From NCBI GenBank assembly GCA_965178585.1, contig OZ238267.1, forward strand, positions 1,612,001-1,676,000: a DNA stretch of 64,000 bases. The letters run 5' to 3'. A program made the translations under genes and the position numbers. This stretch comes from Marifrigoribacter sp965178585. GTDB taxonomy: Bacteria; Bacteroidota; Bacteroidia; Flavobacteriales; Flavobacteriaceae. Under the pieces are notes generated by a model, which was not told where the DNA came from, did not search any database, and was given only the letters and a program-made list of their open reading frames with translations. Numbering within the stretch: the first letter of the stretch is position 1; every line of letters starts with the position of its first letter. Of this stretch, positions 24,497 to 33,426 are shown piece by piece.

Positions 24497-25591
24497 ATGT
24501 CTGTAAACAACGAATATCGGAATTTCCCAATGGTACCAAGAGTAGTTTTTGGTAAAGGAAGTTTTAACCAATTATCATCAATATTAGATTTACAAAGAGA
24601 AGAAAACGCTCCGTTTATTTTTTTAGTAGATGATGCTTTTGATAAAAAGGGATCTTTAGCAGAAAGAATTGAATTAAAATTTAATGATAAATTAATTTTT
24701 GTTTCAGCTGAAGAAGAACCTAAAACTTCTCAGGTTGATGCTATTGTAAAAGATATTTTAGATGAATTTAATTTGTTGCCTTCTGGAATTATAGGGATAG
24801 GTGGAGGATCAGTAATGGATTTAGCTAAAGCTGTTTCTCTAATGCTAACCAATGAAGGTAGTGCTGCAGATTACCAAGGTTGGGATTTAATTAAAACAAA
24901 ATCGGTTTATCATGTAGGAATTCCTACTATTTCAGGAACGGGAGCAGAGGTTTCTAGGACTTGTGTTTTATCTGGACCAGTCAGAAAACTAGGTATTAAT
25001 AGTGATTACACAACTTTTGATCAAGTTGTTTTAGATCCATTATTATTGGATGGAGTGCCTAAAAACCAATGGTTTTATACTGGTATGGATTGTTTTATAC
25101 ATTGTGTAGAATCTTTAGAAGGAACTTTTTTAAATGACTTTAGTCAGAGTTATGGTGAAAAGGCTTATGATTTATGTCTAGAAGTATATCTAGAAGATAA
25201 CAACTTAACGGAAGAAGAGAAAAGAGGAAAATTAATGATGGCTTCTTGGCACGGAGGTATGAGTATCGCATATTCACAAGTAGGGGTTGCTCACGCTATG
25301 AGTTACGGACTGGGATTTGTTTTAGGTACTAAACACGGAATAGGAAACTGTATTGTTTTTAATTATTTAGAAGATTATTATCCAGAAGGAGTAGCTATCT
25401 TTAAAAAAATGGTTGAAAAGCATCAAGTAGATATTCCTACTGGATTGTGTAGTAATTTAACCGATGAACAAATGGAAACTATGATCAATGTTGCCTTGAG
25501 TTTAGAACCTTTATGGGAAAATGCTTTAGGTAAAGATTGGAAAACTATTATGACTCGTGAAAAGTTAAGAACGATGTATTTAAAAATGTAA
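24497..25591 (+). CDS. kdnB: Kdo 8-oxidase KdnB (iron-containing alcohol dehydrogenase family)
   Basis: The 364-residue protein is a group III metal-dependent dehydrogenase. It has the NAD-binding GIGGGSVMDLAKA (about residues 94-106), ISGTGAEVSRTCVL (about 143-156), and metal-ligand histidines in MDCFIHCVE, VGVAHAMSYG and GTKHGIGN. The opening FPMVPRVVFGKGSFNQL resembles KdnB, which oxidises carbon 8 of Kdo before transamination by KdnA. Its place 14 bases after kdsB strongly supports this. The partner aminotransferase kdnA is not in the window. A different alcohol dehydrogenase is the alternative. Confidence 0.82.
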   Translation: MSVNNEYRNFPMVPRVVFGKGSFNQLSSILDLQREENAPFIFLVDDAFDKKGSLAERIELKFNDKLIFVSAEEEPKTSQVDAIVKDILDEFNLLPSGIIGIGGGSVMDLAKAVSLMLTNEGSAADYQGWDLIKTKSVYHVGIPTISGTGAEVSRTCVLSGPVRKLGINSDYTTFDQVVLDPLLLDGVPKNQWFYTGMDCFIHCVESLEGTFLNDFSQSYGEKAYDLCLEVYLEDNNLTEEEKRGKLMMASWHGGMSIAYSQVGVAHAMSYGLGFVLGTKHGIGNCIVFNYLEDYYPEGVAIFKKMVEKHQVDIPTGLCSNLTDEQMETMINVALSLEPLWENALGKDWKTIMTREKLRTMYLKM

Positions 25592-25615
25592 TAATATTTA
25601 ACAAAAAGTATTTTT

Positions 25616-25661
25616 AAAAAAATGCCTAATGTTTTGTATAACGCTTTAGGCATTTTGTTTT
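25616..25661 (+). terminator. Terminator after kdnB
   Basis: AAAATGCCTAA (25619-25629) pairs with TTAGGCATTTT (25646-25656), followed by a T-rich tract. It ends the kdsB-kdnB transcript just before the acyltransferase gene. Confidence 0.8.
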
Positions 25662-25673
25662 ATATTGAAATAT

Positions 25674-26213
25674 ATGAACGTTTATAAATTTATTTTCAAT
25701 AAAATTCTAGGTTGGAAAACCGTAGGTAGCTTTAAAGAAAAAGAGATTAAAAAGGTGGTAATGATTGTTGCTCCACATACGAGTTGGCAAGACTTTTTCA
25801 TTGCTTTGCTTTCTAGAAAATCTCTTGGAGTGATGGTAAATTTTGTTGGAAAGAAAGAACTTTTTACCTTGCCATTGGGTTATTATTTTAGATGGGTTGG
25901 AGGTGCTGCTTTAGATAGAACTTCTGGACAAAACAAAGTAGAATCAATAGCTGCTATATTTAACTCTAAAGATGAATTTAGATTGGCATTATCTCCTGAA
26001 GGTACTCGGAAAAAAGTTGACAAGTGGAAAACAGGATTTTATTATATCGCCCTAGCTGCTAAGGTGCCAATAATGCCTGTTTCTATGGATTATAAAACGA
26101 AAACTATTACCATTGGAGAAACATTTGAACCTACCGGAGATATAGATACTGACATTAAATTTCTAAAAAAGTTTTTTGTGGGCAGTATAGGTAAAGTTCC
26201 AGAATATACTTAA
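25674..26213 (+). CDS. PlsC-like 1-acyl-glycerol-3-phosphate acyltransferase family protein
   Basis: The 179-residue protein is a compact lysophospholipid acyltransferase. It has the HX4D catalytic motif in VAPHTSWQDFF (about residues 34-44) and the substrate motif SPEGTRKK (about 104-111), then IPIMPV-like VPIMPVSMDYK. It lacks the long N-terminal membrane helix of full PlsC, as in a common short bacterial family. Acceptor lipid unknown: ornithine lipid, flavolipin or phosphatidate synthesis are all possible. I took the ATG at 25674 rather than a TTG nine bases upstream. A hairpin separates it from kdnB, but its own promoter is not obvious. Confidence 0.85.
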   Translation: MNVYKFIFNKILGWKTVGSFKEKEIKKVVMIVAPHTSWQDFFIALLSRKSLGVMVNFVGKKELFTLPLGYYFRWVGGAALDRTSGQNKVESIAAIFNSKDEFRLALSPEGTRKKVDKWKTGFYYIALAAKVPIMPVSMDYKTKTITIGETFEPTGDIDTDIKFLKKFFVGSIGKVPEYT

Positions 26214-26217
26214 AAAT

Positions 26218-26244
26218 AAAAAAGCCGTTTTTAGCGGCTTTTTT
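26218..26244. terminator. Bidirectional terminator between acyltransferase and yebC
   Basis: AAAAAAGCCG and CGGCTTTTTT enclose a 7-base loop. The flanking A and T runs allow use in both directions for these convergent genes. Confidence 0.85.
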
Positions 26245-26259
26245 ATTTTTTATAATTAA

Positions 26260-26976
26260 TTATTCAGATTCATCCATTGTATGATAAACATTTTGGACAT
26301 CATCATCGTCATCTAATTTTTCTAATAATTTTTCAACATCGGCAGCTTGTTCTTCCGTAAGTTTTTTGGTTACTTGAGGGATTCGTTCAAAGCCAGAAGA
26401 TAAAATTTCAAATTCTTTTTCTTCTAACGCTTTTTGTATACTACCAAAACTTTCAAAAGGCGCATAAATTAATATACCATCTTCATCTTCAAAAACTTCA
26501 TCTACGCCATAATCGATAAGCTCTAACTCTAATTCTTCTAAATCAATTTCTTCTGGATTGATTCTAAAATTACATGTGTGGTCAAACATAAAAACTACAG
26601 AGCCTGAGGTTCCCATATTACCATCACATTTGCTAAAACAAGCTCTAACATTTGCAACGGTACGTGTATTATTATCGGTAGCTGTTTCAACTAAAACTGC
26701 AATTCCGTGAGGTGCATATCCTTCAAATAATACTTCTTTAAAATCTCCTTGTCCTTTTTCAGTAGCTTTTTTTATAGCTCTTTCAACATTATCCTTAGGC
26801 ATATTAACTGCCTTTGCATTTTGGATAACAGCTCGTAAACGTGAATTAGAATCAGGGTTTGGGCCTCCTTCTTTTACAGCCATTACAATATCTTTACCAA
26901 TGCGTGTAAACGCTTTTGACATTGCTGACCATCGTTTCATTTTTCTTGCCTTTCTAAATTCAAAAGCTCTTCCCAT
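26260..26976 (-). CDS. yebC: YebC/PmpR family translation/transcription factor
   Basis: The 238-residue protein is a typical member of YebC/TACO1. It starts MGRAFEFRKARKMKRWSAM, a variant of the usual MAGHSKW N-terminus, with FTRIGKDIVMAVKEGGPNPDSN and the central FEGYAPHGIAVLVETATDN. The family has been described as DNA-binding regulators and, more recently, as factors that help ribosomes through difficult proline stretches. The acidic C-terminus (about 215-238, many Asp and Glu) is longer than average. It appears monocistronic, convergent with the acyltransferase gene. Confidence 0.93.
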   Translation of the reverse strand: MGRAFEFRKARKMKRWSAMSKAFTRIGKDIVMAVKEGGPNPDSNSRLRAVIQNAKAVNMPKDNVERAIKKATEKGQGDFKEVLFEGYAPHGIAVLVETATDNNTRTVANVRACFSKCDGNMGTSGSVVFMFDHTCNFRINPEEIDLEELELELIDYGVDEVFEDEDGILIYAPFESFGSIQKALEEKEFEILSSGFERIPQVTKKLTEEQAADVEKLLEKLDDDDDVQNVYHTMDESE

Positions 26977-27055
26977 AATAGTTTTTATTTTAAGTGATAC
27001 AAAAATAGAAAAATGCAGGAAACCACAAAGAGAACTAGAACTTCTTCTTTAAGTT

Positions 27056-27898
27056 TTATTTTAAAGACCCAATTTCTTCTTTTAGTACACAATCTTCTAT
27101 AATTTCTGAAATGGTAATCTGATAATTTTTTGGAAGTTTATTATATTTAGGCAGTATCGCTAAATAGCGATCTTCATTAGAACTGTAAATGTTTTTAAAG
27201 ATTACACTTTTGAGTTCTAATTTACTTGAAATTTCTTCAAATAATTCGTGATGATGAATCATATCATTACTTGATAAATGAAAAGCTCCATTTAAATTTT
27301 TATTAATGATATAATGGACTTGCTGTGCAATTTTGTTTGCTGTAGTTGCACTAATAATTAAATTAGGATACACTTCAAATTCTGCTTTGTATTTAGAAGC
27401 TTCTTTTAATTGAATAATTCTAGGCGAATTAACTCCTAAGACTAATGGTAGCCTTAAAATTGTAAACTTGGTTATAGGTAAATTTATAATCAATTTTTCT
27501 ATTGAAACTTTGCATTTACCATAATCACTTTCTGCAAGTAAGTTTTCTTTCTCAAAGCATGGTAATTTACCTTTTGCATCAAAAACATTAACTGTAGATA
27601 AATAAATTAATTTGCAATTTAAAGCAGATAATGTATAATTGATTAGATCTTGATGAACCTCAAATTGTGATTTAAAATCTCCTCGAAGGCATGAAATAAT
27701 AATGTTTGGCTGTATTTTTTGTAGCAACAGGTTAACGTCATCTGTTTCTATATCAAAATGAAACATAACTTTATTTTCATTCAGCTCTGGAGTTGAAGTT
27801 CGATAAGTTCCGTAGACATCAAAATAGGGTAGGAGTTCTTTATAGAGGATGTTTCCTATAAATCCACTTGACCCCAAAATTAGAATTCTATTTGCCAA
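27056..27898 (-). CDS. Extended SDR, dTDP-4-dehydrorhamnose reductase-like
   Basis: The 280-residue protein has an N-terminal Rossmann loop (LILGSSGFIGN, residues 5-15) and the SDR catalytic pair in SDYGKCKVSIEK (YxxxK). Overall it resembles the RmlD/NAD-dependent sugar epimerase group (sugar nucleotide-binding). There are no other rhamnose genes around, so it may act on another nucleotide sugar or on an unrelated carbonyl substrate. It follows gcvT by 20 bases on the same strand, which may be only a shared transcript. Confidence 0.8.
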   Translation of the reverse strand: MANRILILGSSGFIGNILYKELLPYFDVYGTYRTSTPELNENKVMFHFDIETDDVNLLLQKIQPNIIISCLRGDFKSQFEVHQDLINYTLSALNCKLIYLSTVNVFDAKGKLPCFEKENLLAESDYGKCKVSIEKLIINLPITKFTILRLPLVLGVNSPRIIQLKEASKYKAEFEVYPNLIISATTANKIAQQVHYIINKNLNGAFHLSSNDMIHHHELFEEISSKLELKSVIFKNIYSSNEDRYLAILPKYNKLPKNYQITISEIIEDCVLKEEIGSLK

Positions 27899-27918
27899 AT
27901 TGCTTTAAAATTAAAAAA

Positions 27919-29004
27919 CTATCCTTTATAAAAAGGCAATTTTACAATTGTAGCAGGGACTGTTTTTTTACGAATTTGAATATGAATTTGAGTTCCTACA
28001 GATTTCATTATTGAAGGAACATACCCCATTCCAATTCCTTTTCCTAAAGAAGGTGACATAGTACCACTGGTAACTTCACCTATTTTTTTGCCGTTTCCGT
28101 CTACAATGTCGTAACCTTGACGGGGTATTCCTCGGTCATCCAATTCGAAAGCGATTAATCTTCTTTCAGTGCCTTGTTCTTTTTGCTTTTTTAATTCTTC
28201 TGAATTAATAAAATTTTTAGTAAATTTTGTAATCCATCCTAATCCTGCTTCAATAGGAGAAGTAGTATCGTTTATATCATTTCCGTAAAGGCAATATCCC
28301 ATTTCTAAACGCAATGTATCTCTTGCAGCTAAACCAATAGGTTTAATTCCAAAGTCAGCACCTGCTTCAAAAACTTTGTTCCAAACTTGTTCTACTTCAC
28401 TGTTTTTACAATATATTTCAAATCCACCACTTCCAGTATAACCAGTCGCGCTTATAATCACGTTTTCTAGTCCAGCAAAATCAGCAACTTTAAAATGATA
28501 AAATTTGATGGCACTTAAATCTTCAGATGTTAAAGATTGCATAGCTTCAACTGCTTTTGGTCCTTGAATAGCAAGTAAAGAATAGTCTTCAGAAATATTT
28601 CTAATTTCAGCATTCATAGTGTTTTGACTGTTAATCCAATCCCAGTCTTTATCTATATTAGAAGCATTTACTACTAATAACCATTTTTCAGCATTAAAAC
28701 GATAAACAATTAAATCGTCAACAATTCCTCCTGTAGCATTTGGGAAACAACTATACTGTGCCTGATCATCCACTATTTTGGAAGCATCATTACTTGTAAC
28801 TTTCTGTATTAAATTTAATGCATTTGGGCCCATTACTAAAAATTCACCCATATGAGATACATCAAAAACTCCTACTGCATTTCGAACTGTTTCATGTTCT
28901 GCATTTACACCCTCATAAGAAACAGGCATATTATAACCTGCAAATGGAACCATTTTTGCGCCTAAAGCGTTATGTACGTTAGATAATGCTATTTCTTTTA
29001 CCAT
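27919..29004 (-). CDS. gcvT: Aminomethyltransferase (glycine cleavage T protein)
   Basis: GcvT takes the aminomethyl group of glycine from GcvH and passes one carbon to tetrahydrofolate. The 361-residue protein has VPFAGYNMPVSYEG, GVFDVSHMGEF, the folate-contacting segments SATGYTGSGGFEIYC and the C-terminal GIGMGYVP, all expected. The length matches the standalone T protein. gcvH and gcvP are not in the window, as is common in flavobacteria, where the complex is scattered. A TATATTTG promoter box and a perfect 9-bp palindrome lie upstream (see those entries). No glycine riboswitch is seen. Confidence 0.95.
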   Translation of the reverse strand: MVKEIALSNVHNALGAKMVPFAGYNMPVSYEGVNAEHETVRNAVGVFDVSHMGEFLVMGPNALNLIQKVTSNDASKIVDDQAQYSCFPNATGGIVDDLIVYRFNAEKWLLVVNASNIDKDWDWINSQNTMNAEIRNISEDYSLLAIQGPKAVEAMQSLTSEDLSAIKFYHFKVADFAGLENVIISATGYTGSGGFEIYCKNSEVEQVWNKVFEAGADFGIKPIGLAARDTLRLEMGYCLYGNDINDTTSPIEAGLGWITKFTKNFINSEELKKQKEQGTERRLIAFELDDRGIPRQGYDIVDGNGKKIGEVTSGTMSPSLGKGIGMGYVPSIMKSVGTQIHIQIRKKTVPATIVKLPFYKG

Positions 29005-29043
29005 AATATATATTCTGTTAAAACAGTTTTTTGTTTAAAATTA

Positions 29044-29072
29044 ATTCTTAAAATTTAAGAATGACAAATATA
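29044..29072 (-). promoter_or_regulatory. gcvT promoter box with overlapping palindrome
   Basis: On the minus strand TATATTTG (29065-29072) fits the -7 consensus. Just downstream, ATTCTTAAA (29044-29052) and TTTAAGAAT (29054-29062) form a perfect 9-bp inverted repeat with a one-base centre, covering the expected start of transcription. It could be an operator or a 5' hairpin. Confidence 0.45.
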
Positions 29073-29152
29073 TTATTTTGTTTTGTTATTGCTGTTATGG
29101 AAGGGTTAAAAATGGTTGTTGAATCAATTTGTTACCTTAGTGCTTTTAAAAA

Positions 29153-29168
29153 TTGAAATAAATTTCAA
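29153..29168 (+). promoter_or_regulatory. Perfect inverted repeat before the alkB start
   Basis: TTGAAAT (29153-29159) and ATTTCAA (29162-29168) form a perfect 7+2+7 palindrome ending 2 bases before the alkB ATG at 29171. It could bind a regulator or act as a small hairpin over the ribosome-binding region. Palindromes of this size arise by chance in AT-rich DNA, so this is tentative. Confidence 0.35.
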
Positions 29169-29170
29169 CA

Positions 29171-30208
29171 ATGAAAAAATATCAATTCTTGCTTATTTAT
29201 ACTTTACCAATATTGGTGTTTATTTCATTAACAATGAAGGGTTGGATTACTTTTTTACCCATTATCCTATATTTTGGGTTGGTGCCTTTAGTAGAATTAT
29301 TCTTTAAACCAGATCATACTAATATTACTAAGGATATAGAAAAGAGCTTGAAATCCGATGCATTTTTTGATTGGATTATTTACTTAATTATTCCATTACA
29401 TATAGGTTTGCTTATTCTGTTTTTTATTATAATAAAAGACACTCCTATTGATTCTATAGAATATATTGGAAGGATAGCTAGTGTTGGGGTTATGTTAGGT
29501 GTCAGTGGGATAAATTTAGGTCATGAATTGGGACATAGAAATAATAGAGTCACACAATTATTGGGGGAGATATTACTTTTAACTTCATTGAATACTCATT
29601 TTTTACCTTATCATAATGCTGGGCACCATTTTAATGTAGCCACTCCTAAGGATTCTGCAACTGCACGAAAAAACGAAATCCTTTTTATATTTTGGATACG
29701 GTCTCACTTTGGAAGCTATATAGAAGCCTGGACTCTTGAAAATAAAAGAATGAAACTAGAAAACAAGCCAATTTTATCTTTATCAAATAGAATGGTTTCA
29801 TATTCCATACTTAATTTAATTCTCTTGGGTGTAGTTTTTTTAATTTTCGGATTAAAAGTACTTGTTTCATTTCTGATAGTTTCTTCAATTGGCATTCTAC
29901 TTTTAGAAACCGTTAATTATATTGAGCATTATGGTCTTTTAAGAAAGAAAAATGAAAATGGGAGGTATGAAAAAGTTAAACATTATCATTCTTGGAATTC
30001 AGATCATTTAATAGGAAGGTATATTCTATTTAATCTTTCTAGGCATTCTGACCATCATTATAATGGAAGCAAAAAGTATCAATTATTAAATTCTGTAGAA
30101 TCTAGCCCTCAAATGCCAACAGGATATCCAGGTATGATGTTACTTTCCTTAATTCAGCCATTATGGTTTTATGTGATGAATAAAAGATTAAGGGAAATTC
30201 AAAAATAA
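29171..30208 (+). CDS. alkB: Alkane 1-monooxygenase (AlkB)
   Basis: AlkB is a membrane di-iron enzyme that hydroxylates medium-chain alkanes at the terminal carbon, using rubredoxin as electron donor. The 345-residue protein has several membrane helices and all histidine boxes: GHELGHR (about residue 117), HNAGHHFNV (about 149) and SRHSDHHYN (about 292), plus the AlkB-specific NYIEHYGLLR (about 255). This NYxEHYG signature separates it from xylene monooxygenase and fatty-acid desaturases. There is no rubredoxin or regulator next to it, so it stands alone between gcvT (divergent) and unknown secreted proteins. Confidence 0.93.
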   Translation: MKKYQFLLIYTLPILVFISLTMKGWITFLPIILYFGLVPLVELFFKPDHTNITKDIEKSLKSDAFFDWIIYLIIPLHIGLLILFFIIIKDTPIDSIEYIGRIASVGVMLGVSGINLGHELGHRNNRVTQLLGEILLLTSLNTHFLPYHNAGHHFNVATPKDSATARKNEILFIFWIRSHFGSYIEAWTLENKRMKLENKPILSLSNRMVSYSILNLILLGVVFLIFGLKVLVSFLIVSSIGILLLETVNYIEHYGLLRKKNENGRYEKVKHYHSWNSDHLIGRYILFNLSRHSDHHYNGSKKYQLLNSVESSPQMPTGYPGMMLLSLIQPLWFYVMNKRLREIQK

Positions 30209-30360
30209 AAAACCTTTTTCAACCCCTAAATTGTTGGTTTTCAGTCCTAAATAAATCATTTGTTTGTTTAGAATTTAATTGATGTAAATCCTTACTATTT
30301 AACAATTGTTTCACTTTAAAAACTGTTTTAAAATCGTAAAATTGCAAATAATATTTTGCA

Positions 30361-31551
30361 ATGAAAAAGACTCTCTTATTACTATTGACAATCGTATTTA
30401 CCACTTCTGTTTTTAGTCAAAAAATCTTAACTGAAAAGATAGATTACTTTAATGTTAGAATTCCAAATCAACCATTGGAACCATCATTTACAGAATACAA
30501 TGTTCTTGTTGAAATACCATATACCTTAACTGTTGAAGATATAAATGCTCAATCTCTAACCGATTTTGAAAATGAAAAGGTTAACTATGCTTCTTTAGTA
30601 ACTAAAAGTGAAGAAGAATACGATGTTTTATTGGCTAATCACGATGAAGAGGTTAAGAAAGCTGAAGCCCGTTATGACAAAGAAATGAAGGACTTTAAAG
30701 AGCTTTCTATGATTGAACGATTAGCATTAACAGATCAAGGGAAAAACCCACAATTAAAAGTCCCTTCAAAACCAACCTATGTTAAACCTAGAGAGCCAGT
30801 TTACAAGAAACCAAATTTAGATGATTACTTGTTATTTGATAAAGAAGTATTGGAAGATGGAGTAGTTTTATATGGTTTCGATAAAGGAGATCAAGGGTTG
30901 TTAATACTAATTAATATTTCTGAAATGCTTTTTGAAGATAATGGAGGGCAAACTTTTTATAGTCAGCCAACAAATGTGAAGGTTATGAAAGGGACGCAAA
31001 TACTTTCAGAATATAACGTTGATGATGAATTTAAGTACTTAGCATCTTCATCGAGTAATAACATAAATATGGATCGTTACGAAAAGGAAAATGTTAATAA
31101 AATTATGAAGGATGTAACGAACTTATTAAATGAAGAGTTTGGTTATATTCCTCAGGCATCAACTATTGCTATTGAATATCCAAAAAATAAAAAAAGAGAA
31201 TTCGATGCTTTGGAAAATGCTAAAAATAAGGCTATTTCAGCGTATCGAAAACTTAATAAAAATGCTTCAACTGAAATTAGAGAACGTTCTATAAAAGAAT
31301 TAATGGAAGCAAGAGAAATTTGGATTTCTGAATTAGATAAAGTGGATTATAAAGATGATAAAGCATTATATAATAACAATGTTGCTAAATCTATTTTCTT
31401 TAATTTACTTAAGGTGGATATTAGTTTAAAAGATAAAACTCAAGCAGAAAAAACTATAGAATCAATTCAAAATAAACGTATCGATTTAGATTTTAATTAT
31501 AATGAAAAGGCTACGTTTACAAGGTTAGAAGAACAAGTTTATAAAATGTAA
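30361..31551 (+). CDS. Secreted protein of unknown function, first of a pair
   Basis: The 396-residue protein has a clear signal peptide (MKKTLLLLLTIVFTTSVFSQ, cut before KILTEK). The mature part is rich in charged residues. A lysine- and glutamate-rich, probably helical stretch (about residues 80-130) is followed by a mixed alpha/beta region and a final helical part. I recognise no family. The next gene starts 4 bases after its stop and also encodes a secreted protein, so they probably act together in the periplasm or on the outer membrane. No lipobox and no T9SS tail are visible. Confidence 0.75.
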   Translation: MKKTLLLLLTIVFTTSVFSQKILTEKIDYFNVRIPNQPLEPSFTEYNVLVEIPYTLTVEDINAQSLTDFENEKVNYASLVTKSEEEYDVLLANHDEEVKKAEARYDKEMKDFKELSMIERLALTDQGKNPQLKVPSKPTYVKPREPVYKKPNLDDYLLFDKEVLEDGVVLYGFDKGDQGLLILINISEMLFEDNGGQTFYSQPTNVKVMKGTQILSEYNVDDEFKYLASSSSNNINMDRYEKENVNKIMKDVTNLLNEEFGYIPQASTIAIEYPKNKKREFDALENAKNKAISAYRKLNKNASTEIRERSIKELMEAREIWISELDKVDYKDDKALYNNNVAKSIFFNLLKVDISLKDKTQAEKTIESIQNKRIDLDFNYNEKATFTRLEEQVYKM

Positions 31552-31555
31552 AAAA

Positions 31556-33001
31556 ATGAAAAATCAGGTAATTATTTTAATTTCATTATTCGTATTCAAT
31601 TTAGGATTCGCTCAAGAATTTAATACAGAAGTTGGATCAAGCTTTAAAAAAGAAAACGAAAAGGAAGTATATCATATAGTATTTCCTTCAGCTTATGGTT
31701 TTATGACACTTCATCATTTAGATAACGTAATGATGGATAACACAAAGGCTATGACGTTAACTAAATACGATCAATCGATGCAGTCTATTGATTCGTATAC
31801 TTTTAACCTGCCTAAAATGGGAGCTCGTGCTGCCGATTTGGTGGAGGTTATTGAATATGAAGATCGATTGGTGATTATTTCAGATGCAATGGAAAAAAAA
31901 TCTGGAAAACATGAAATTTATGCTCAAATTTATTCAGTAAAAGATAACAAAGTGAATGATAAAAAAGTATTGGCTTCATTTGCAATTGAAGGATATTCTA
32001 AATCTGGATTTTATTCTGTTTCTGTTTCTCCTGATAAATCTAAAATATCAGTTTTTGCAAACTTACCTTTTGTAAAGAAAACTCAGGAAAAAGTACAAGT
32101 TTCAGTTTATGATAGCTCATTAAATTCACTTTGGGAACAATCTGAAACCTTAAGTTATAATAGTGAAAGGGCATACCAAGAAAATACCTTTGTATTAAAT
32201 AATGGCGAGGTTATTTTAAATAAAGTTAGCGATGCTTTTAAAAAAACAAGAAAAGCTCAATTGTTAAAATTTAATGGTAGTTCTGTTGAAACTAAGGATT
32301 TCTCATCTGCTGGTTTTCAGCCTATGAATATGAAATTAATAGATGTTAATGGAAAGCCTATGTTAGCAGGTTTTTATTGGTATGGTAAAAGTGCTGTAGT
32401 AAAAATAAATTCTAAAGAAGGGAATGATAATGATGGAGCTTTTTTATATGATTTAAGTGCTAATAGTTTAATAGGGATTCATGAATGGAGTGAAAATATA
32501 GATTCTAAAGACCTAAAAAGCCTTGAGGTAGTAGACATACTAGTTGTTAATGATGATATCTTTTTAATGGGTGAAAAGTACTTAGAAAATAGTGAGTTTA
32601 GAAAAAATGGAAGTACTGTAACCACAGATTTAGATTATTTTTATACCTATGGATCAAGTGTTATTGTGAATATGGATACAAAAGGGACTCTTAAAAGTTT
32701 TGAAAATTTCATGAACTCAAAGCAGTACAAAAATGAAACTAAAGAAAAAGGTTCTTTCGCTTCAATATATTTAAATAATGGTTTAAGATTGTTTTCTAAT
32801 AATGATTATATCCGTTTAGATAGTTATTTTTCTGATGGGGAAAGTAAGTTTAATTCTCCTTTTGTTAAACCAAACGGAACAGGATCTAATAGTACACCAT
32901 ATATTATACCTAGTACTGTTAGAGAAGTTGTTAGTTATAATATAGTATATTATATTTCTAATTATGGAAATGAATATTGGTTAAATAAAATGACTTGGTA
33001 A
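31556..33001 (+). CDS. Secreted beta-rich protein of unknown function, second of a pair
   Basis: The 481-residue protein has a signal peptide (MKNQVIILISLFVFNLGFAQ). The rest is a chain of repeated beta strands with phrases such as YKVSVSPDKSKISVFA-type segments (actual: SVSVSPDKSKISVFANLPF, about residues 160-180) and several strand pairs with short loops. That pattern suggests a beta-propeller, but I cannot assign blades or a family. It lies 4 bases after another secreted unknown and is probably co-expressed with it. No T9SS C-terminal domain is seen. Confidence 0.72.
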   Translation: MKNQVIILISLFVFNLGFAQEFNTEVGSSFKKENEKEVYHIVFPSAYGFMTLHHLDNVMMDNTKAMTLTKYDQSMQSIDSYTFNLPKMGARAADLVEVIEYEDRLVIISDAMEKKSGKHEIYAQIYSVKDNKVNDKKVLASFAIEGYSKSGFYSVSVSPDKSKISVFANLPFVKKTQEKVQVSVYDSSLNSLWEQSETLSYNSERAYQENTFVLNNGEVILNKVSDAFKKTRKAQLLKFNGSSVETKDFSSAGFQPMNMKLIDVNGKPMLAGFYWYGKSAVVKINSKEGNDNDGAFLYDLSANSLIGIHEWSENIDSKDLKSLEVVDILVVNDDIFLMGEKYLENSEFRKNGSTVTTDLDYFYTYGSSVIVNMDTKGTLKSFENFMNSKQYKNETKEKGSFASIYLNNGLRLFSNNDYIRLDSYFSDGESKFNSPFVKPNGTGSNSTPYIIPSTVREVVSYNIVYYISNYGNEYWLNKMTW

Positions 33002-33059
33002 TTTGTTTTTAGTTATCGATTAAAATAGCTTATTTTTATAACTAGAAAAAAACGTAATA

Positions 33060-33386
33060 ATGAATACCAACTGGACCAAAGAAGACTTAAAAATCTACAT
33101 TTTAATTTATTGTGCTAATGCTGATTTATCTGAATCTAAACATGAAATAAACTTCATCAAAGAAAAAATTCAAAATAGTAATTTTGATAAAATCCGTGAT
33201 GAATTTGAAAAGGATAATGAATACCAAAGTATTCAAAAAATTCAAACATCAATTAAAGAAAACGGGTATTCAAAAGTTGCTATCAATAATTTATTTGATG
33301 AAATAAAAGAATTGTTTAAAAGCGACGATAATTATGATGTAATGGAACAAAACTTATTTAGAGGTCTAAATAGGATCCTTAAATAA
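33060..33386 (+). CDS. Small helical protein, TerB-like
   Basis: The 108-residue protein lacks a signal peptide and looks fully helical. The early segment EDLKIYILIYCANADLSESKHEINFIKEKI has the spacing of TerB/DjlA-N helices, where an acidic cluster precedes a helix with a conserved E-x-x-x-I pattern. That comparison is tentative. There are 58 bases before it and 40 after, so it may be its own unit or part of the plus-strand run leading to the GNAT and nnr genes. Function unknown. Confidence 0.65.
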   Translation: MNTNWTKEDLKIYILIYCANADLSESKHEINFIKEKIQNSNFDKIRDEFEKDNEYQSIQKIQTSIKENGYSKVAINNLFDEIKELFKSDDNYDVMEQNLFRGLNRILK

Positions 33387-33426
33387 TCTTCTTTCTCTTT
33401 TAATTTTTCATATTGTTTAACTCCTT

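Noticed and set aside
29005..29100. Glycine riboswitch upstream of gcvT
   Set aside because: No glycine-riboswitch core motifs are visible; only a short palindrome near the start of transcription.
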